In this document: in pieces, positions 60,734 through 64,000 of the stretch
How the letters are laid out: every line of letters starts with the position of its first letter
Position numbering within the stretch: the stretch's first letter is position 1
Notes under the pieces: model-generated
What the model saw: the letters and a program-made list of their open reading frames with translations, nothing else
Database searches by the model: none
Told to the model about the DNA's origin: nothing
Assembly (NCBI RefSeq): GCF_001884105.1
Contig: NZ_MACI01000043.1
Span: 1 to 64,000 of the forward strand
DNA from: Bacillus luti
GTDB lineage: Bacteria; Bacillota; Bacilli; Bacillales; Bacillaceae_G
DNA: 64,000 nucleotides
Direction: 5' to 3'
Position numbers and translations under genes: made by a program

Positions 60734-61270
60734 ATGGAGAAGAGAAAAGAAACGACTGTTGCTGTTTCGATGGTTAAGTTAAATATCTATTCATTACTTA
60801 TAATATTTGCGTTGGCGTTTGGAATTGGTTATTTGCATATATTTCTTTCAGGCGGTGTTCAATTTGAATTTACATTGCCCATTATGTTTCTTTTGATTAT
60901 TGGAATGATTGTTTTCGTTTGTATTCATGAGGCAATACATTTAATTGGATTTCGTTATATCGGCGGTGTTCCGTGGAGTGAACTAACATGGGGCGTCAAT
61001 TGGAAATTAGGTGTAGCATACGCTCATTCTAAAAAAGAAATTACAGTAAAGCAAATGAAGAAAGTATTAATGTTACCGTTTTTACCGACTGGAATTTTGC
61101 CAATTGTGTTGGGATTAGCTATGAATCTGGAGCCACTCTCATTTTTAGGAATACTATTAACAGCAGGTTGTATCGGTGATATTGCCTTATATCAAAAAGT
61201 TTCAAAGTTTCCAGATGATGCGCTAGTTAAAGATCATCCGAGTAAACCACAGTTTACAGTATATGAATAA
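60734..61270 (+). CDS. DUF3267 zincin-like membrane protein
   Basis: A 178-residue protein with four membrane segments and HEAIH (H65, E66, H69) at the end of the second, as in DUF3267 metalloprotease-like proteins. The motif sits within the membrane, so site-2-type proteolysis is possible but unproved. AGGAGGGG precedes the start. Confidence 0.8.
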   Translation: MEKRKETTVAVSMVKLNIYSLLIIFALAFGIGYLHIFLSGGVQFEFTLPIMFLLIIGMIVFVCIHEAIHLIGFRYIGGVPWSELTWGVNWKLGVAYAHSKKEITVKQMKKVLMLPFLPTGILPIVLGLAMNLEPLSFLGILLTAGCIGDIALYQKVSKFPDDALVKDHPSKPQFTVYE

Positions 61271-61276
61271 TAAAGG

Positions 61277-61312
61277 AAGAGGAGGCGTTCGGGAAACGAA
61301 GCCTCCTTTTAC
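61277..61312. terminator. Bidirectional terminator
   Basis: AAGAGGAGGC/GCCTCCTTTT (61277-61286 and 61301-61310) lies between convergent genes and reaches the HAD stop codon. Confidence 0.8.
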
Positions 61313-61986
61313 TATTGAATTGTTTTGATCTCTGCCTTTAAAAACGAGAGGACCTCCAGTAAATCATCCACCATACGTGAATGCTCAAAGTCACTCCAAA
61401 ATGAATCTTTCTTCCAAACGCCAAGCATCCCTATTTGTTCAGAACCAAGTACATCATTTTCAGGATGATCCCCAACGTAAAGACATTCTTCTGCCTTAAC
61501 ACCTAACTTTTGTAAAGCTCGTTTGAAAATGTCAGGATGAGGTTTTTTCATTCCTTCCGCTTCTGAAATGAGAATGGTGTTTGTATACGTATGTAAGTTC
61601 AGAGCACGGAGATTGCTCATTTGAAAGTTAGTAAAGCCGTTTGTAATAATGCCGATTTTAATATTTTGTTGTGTTAATTGTTGAAGTAATTCATGCATGT
61701 TTGGGAAAGGGATACAATGATGTTGAAAATTTGTAATGTAGTCGTGCAGCAGTTGCTCTGGTGTTAAAGTGGTAATGTTATATTCGCCAATGAGAGTAGC
61801 ATATACTTTATCCTTCCAGGTGTAGCCATTGTTGTCGAGTTCGAGAAAACGAGAACAATACTCGGATTGTTCAATGTTCATAAAATGAAGAGAAAAGCGA
61901 TTGTATTGGTCATGAATAAATCGCTCTAAAGATTGTCGTCGATCTAATAGTGTCCCATCTAAATCAAATAGCACAGCGTGAATCAT
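61312..61986 (-). CDS. HAD-superfamily hydrolase
   Basis: A 224-residue phosphatase-like protein with DLDGTL (motif I), ITNGF (motif II), KKPHPDIF (motif III) and GDHPENDVLG (motif IV), and a helical cap typical of subfamily IA (YjjG-like). GGAGGTTACAT before the ATG at 61986 sets the start. The substrate is not predictable; nucleotides or small sugar phosphates are usual. It diverges from the metallopeptidase gene with a Fur-like box between. Confidence 0.87.
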   Translation of the reverse strand: MIHAVLFDLDGTLLDRRQSLERFIHDQYNRFSLHFMNIEQSEYCSRFLELDNNGYTWKDKVYATLIGEYNITTLTPEQLLHDYITNFQHHCIPFPNMHELLQQLTQQNIKIGIITNGFTNFQMSNLRALNLHTYTNTILISEAEGMKKPHPDIFKRALQKLGVKAEECLYVGDHPENDVLGSEQIGMLGVWKKDSFWSDFEHSRMVDDLLEVLSFLKAEIKTIQ

Positions 61987-62033
61987 ATGTAACCTCCTCA
62001 AAGCTTTTATAAATAATTATCGCATATTCGTTA

Positions 62034-62052
62034 GAAAATGATTATCATATTT
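62034..62052. promoter_or_regulatory. Fur-like box between divergent genes
   Basis: GAAAATGATTATCATATTT matches the Fur 19-mer at about 15 of 19 positions with an intact TGATTATCA core. A partial second match (ATAATTATCGCAT) lies at 62013. It lies 28 bases before the lipoprotein gene and 48 before the HAD gene. Confidence 0.65.
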
Positions 62053-62079
62053 TTGTAGGCTGTAACGACGGAGGTTTAA

Positions 62080-63189
62080 ATGAAAAAATTGTATGGAAAG
62101 TTAACATGTTTTATAATTTCAATTGGTTTAGTCGCCGGATGTGATATGGCGGAGCAAACTTTGAAAAGAGAGAAGAAAGATGTGTGCGAAACGACAGAAG
62201 AATGTACAGAAATAGGCGATAAAACGCTCCAAAAAGTATATGGAAAGATAGATGGACTTTCAGAACTTGAAGTACCAGAAGAGGATGTAACGGAGCAACA
62301 TACTGCAAGTAATGAGATGAAAAAAGCAGAGCAGAAAAAAGACGATGATGAAAATTATTTCTTTTTAGCTTCCTATTATATTGATGGTGATGAAATTGTA
62401 GATCCTTATTTTGAAAAAATAGAACGGAAACGTTTAAATAAAGTATTCGCTGAAGATAAAGAAGCGAAAGAAGAGGTGCTACAACAACGTCAAGATAGAG
62501 GGTACCATGAATCATTATGGGACATGTACAGCACTCTTATTCCAGCTAAATATCGCAGCGACATAAAAGAATTCGATATGATGACAGACGGTTACGATGG
62601 AATTGTGGCCCATGTTATGCCAAGTATGGAATATCCGAAAGAATGGGTTCTTAGTTTAGATACGCTTGATTCTGCAGTAAATATCGATGAAGTGATGAAA
62701 ACATTAATTCATGAGACTGCTCACGTGTTAACGCTAGGTCATAAACAAATACCAGTAAATGAACAGTACTTAAAGGCTTTTGAAGAAGATAAAGATATTG
62801 CATCATATCAAAATAAATGTAAATCGCTTTTCTTACAAGAAGGGTGTGCGAAGGAGAGTTCTTATATTAATCAATTCCATAATTCTTTCTGGAAACAAAT
62901 TGAGCAAGAGTGGACAGAGAAGAAAGTGGAAGAAAGTGAAGAAGCTCAAATGCAATTTTTCAAGGAGAGACAAGATGAGTTTGTATCTGAATACGGAACA
63001 ACCAATGTAGCGGAAGATATCGCAGATACATTTACAGCGTTTATTTTACAAGATTCAAAAGAAGTGAAAGAAGGGACAGCGCTAAAGTATAAGAAGATTG
63101 CTTTCTTCTATCAATTCCCTGAACTTGTAAAAATGAGAGCAGAAGTATTATCGGGATTATACGATGTTTCAAAAACGATAGAACAATAA
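62080..63189 (+). CDS. Lipoprotein with HExxH metallopeptidase motif
   Basis: A 369-residue lipoprotein: signal and lipobox VAGC (Cys21), an acidic linker (about 25-90), and a catalytic-type domain with HETAH (H211, E212, H215) followed by a downstream glutamate-rich helix (VAEDIADTFTAF near 308) that may give the third zinc ligand. This layout recalls zincin peptidases anchored outside the membrane. No named family is certain. GGAGG precedes the ATG. The Fur-like box suggests higher expression under iron limitation. Confidence 0.78.
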   Translation: MKKLYGKLTCFIISIGLVAGCDMAEQTLKREKKDVCETTEECTEIGDKTLQKVYGKIDGLSELEVPEEDVTEQHTASNEMKKAEQKKDDDENYFFLASYYIDGDEIVDPYFEKIERKRLNKVFAEDKEAKEEVLQQRQDRGYHESLWDMYSTLIPAKYRSDIKEFDMMTDGYDGIVAHVMPSMEYPKEWVLSLDTLDSAVNIDEVMKTLIHETAHVLTLGHKQIPVNEQYLKAFEEDKDIASYQNKCKSLFLQEGCAKESSYINQFHNSFWKQIEQEWTEKKVEESEEAQMQFFKERQDEFVSEYGTTNVAEDIADTFTAFILQDSKEVKEGTALKYKKIAFFYQFPELVKMRAEVLSGLYDVSKTIEQ

Positions 63190-63239
63190 AGTAGATACTA
63201 ATGTGAGTTATATGCTCGATATGTAGGAGTGGTGAAACG

Positions 63240-63275
63240 AAAACGCAAAGACGTTCAAATCTTTGCGTTTTTTCT
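63240..63275 (+). terminator. Terminator of the metallopeptidase gene
   Basis: AAAACGCAAAGA/TCTTTGCGTTTT with an eight-base loop is followed by TTC. Confidence 0.85.
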
Positions 63276-63431
63276 TCGTTAATAAAATTGAAAATTCTGT
63301 CTTTTTATCAAAAAGAAGAAGGAACTGGCGTTATAAAATAGAATTAGTATAAAAACGTCACAATTTAGACACAATTATAATGCGCGTGTTGTAGGGGATA
63401 TAAGTTTACTCTCGAGGAGGTAATGAAACGT

Positions 63432-63659
63432 ATGAAAACGATTCTTGCTGTTGCTGGTCTCATTTGGGTAATGTCTCATAGTTTTCCGATCTTTGAAGGG
63501 GAGCAAATTCGTAGTGCATTAAATAAAAAGTTCAATGATTATCATGTGATAGATCGAAAAGATAATGTCGTTACAGTACGTGTGAAAGATTGTTTCCATA
63601 CAGTTACGGTTGCGGATGGAAACGTTACAAATGAAACAAAGTTGTGTGATAAAAAGTAA
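63432..63659 (+). CDS. Small secreted protein of unknown function
   Basis: A 75-residue protein with an N-terminal hydrophobic segment (about 2-18) and a beta-rich domain with two cysteines (VKDCFHTVTV and ETKLCDKK), which could form a disulphide. GAGGAGG is too near the ATG at 63423, so the ATG at 63432 is preferred. No family is recognised. Confidence 0.65.
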   Translation: MKTILAVAGLIWVMSHSFPIFEGEQIRSALNKKFNDYHVIDRKDNVVTVRVKDCFHTVTVADGNVTNETKLCDKK

Positions 63660-63663
63660 AAGA

Positions 63664-63702
63664 AAGAAGCTGACTATAATGTGTAGGGTCAGCTTCTTTT
63701 TT
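63664..63702. terminator. Bidirectional terminator
   Basis: AAGAAGCTGAC/GTCAGCTTCTT (63664-63674 and 63688-63698) is followed by TTTT and contains the stop of the minus-strand permease gene. Confidence 0.82.
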
Positions 63703-64000
63703 GTTTTCCAATTAGAAGTTTCTCGAATGCCTCAACAAACACATACATAAGAGTTGCAAGGACACATGTGAGGAGTACGCTAAGTAAGACGAGCGTGAAG
63801 TTAAAGACTTGGAATCCGTAGCTAATTAAATAGCCAAGTCCTTGTTTAGACACGAGAAGCTCACCGAAAATAACACCGACCCATGACAAGCCAACATTTA
63901 CTTTTAGCGTTGAAATAATGGCTGGGAACGATGAGGGGAGTATAACTTGCTTATAACATTGCCATTTATTTGCGCCAAATGTGTCCATCACTTTTATATA
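63689..64000 (-). CDS. ABC transporter permease, SsuC/TauC type (partial)
   Basis: The C-terminal 104 residues of a binding-protein-dependent permease are visible; the gene runs off the right edge. The EAA-type loop ([18 protein letters not shown]) and three membrane segments fit permeases for sulfonates, nitrate or pyrimidine precursors. The rest of the transporter lies outside the window, so the substrate is open. Confidence 0.82.
   Translation of the reverse strand, partial: YIKVMDTFGANKWQCYKQVILPSSFPAIISTLKVNVGLSWVGVIFGELLVSKQGLGYLISYGFQVFNFTLVLLSVLLTCVLATLMYVFVEAFEKLLIGKQKRS

Overview
The window looks like chromosome from the Bacillus cereus group (B. cereus / anthracis / thuringiensis). 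The base composition is AT-rich. Ribosome sites are strong AGGAGG types, U-tailed terminators are dense, and many families are typical of the group: BasI/sortase C, SLH proteins, a bcr1-like repeat flanked by TTTAT, a GerPA/PF-type spore protein and several BceAB-type transporters. No prophage, plasmid gene, CRISPR array, rRNA or tRNA was seen. The left edge starts just after a gene whose terminator is visible, and the right edge cuts an ABC permease gene.

Layout. 1-2.7 kb: menE and menC (menaquinone). 2.7-5.5 kb: a VanR/VanS-like two-component system with a VanY-like D,D-carboxypeptidase. 5.6-7.3 kb (minus): MerR regulator, GAP-type membrane protein and a 47-residue peptide. 7.5-13.6 kb: a catabolic operon for an amino-sugar acid (amidohydrolase, DgaE, DgaF, KdgK, GntR, then a GntP permease). 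13.8 kb: a YjcZ-like peptide. 14-22.6 kb (minus): a BceRS-type sensor system followed by three paralogous BceB-type permeases and one ATPase. 22.7-26.1 kb: sdpR-sdpI and a second ABC transporter. 26.2-30.1 kb: an AraC/GyrI regulator diverging from an orphan BceAB pair. 30-36.3 kb: YolD, a large AraC regulator, a bcr1-like element, a lipid kinase, a hypoxanthine phosphoribosyltransferase and small proteins. 36.4-43 kb: an SLH-anchored C39-like peptidase, basI, srtC and a two-component system. 43-46.6 kb: thiT under a TPP riboswitch and Fur-controlled feoAB. 46.6-50.5 kb: a lipoprotein and a PspA/DUF350/DUF4178/DUF4247 envelope-stress set. 50.5-54.5 kb: YitT, YdcF-like, SLH-excalibur and GerP-like proteins. 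54.6-57 kb: cydAB. 57-61 kb: carbonic anhydrase, yidD, luxS, a cluster of small membrane proteins, and ytkD. 61-64 kb: HAD hydrolase, metallopeptidase lipoprotein, a small secreted protein and the partial permease.

How it fits together. Much of the window concerns the cell envelope: wall precursor trimming, antimicrobial-peptide sensing and detoxification, wall anchoring, S-layer proteins and membrane-stress proteins. The most notable signal is regulatory. Three promoters far apart (orphan bceAB at 27.26 kb, an orphan 110-residue protein at 35.8 kb, and a lipoprotein read leftwards from 47.4 kb) share one layout at identical spacing: TTACA-N4-TGTMA-N6-TGTAAG-N5-TCGATAGT-N17-(T/G)ATAYA. A fourth copy of the box lies at 27.14 kb. 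This matches the known BceR-type operator (an inverted repeat plus a third half-site) and suggests one envelope-stress regulon linking otherwise unconnected genes.
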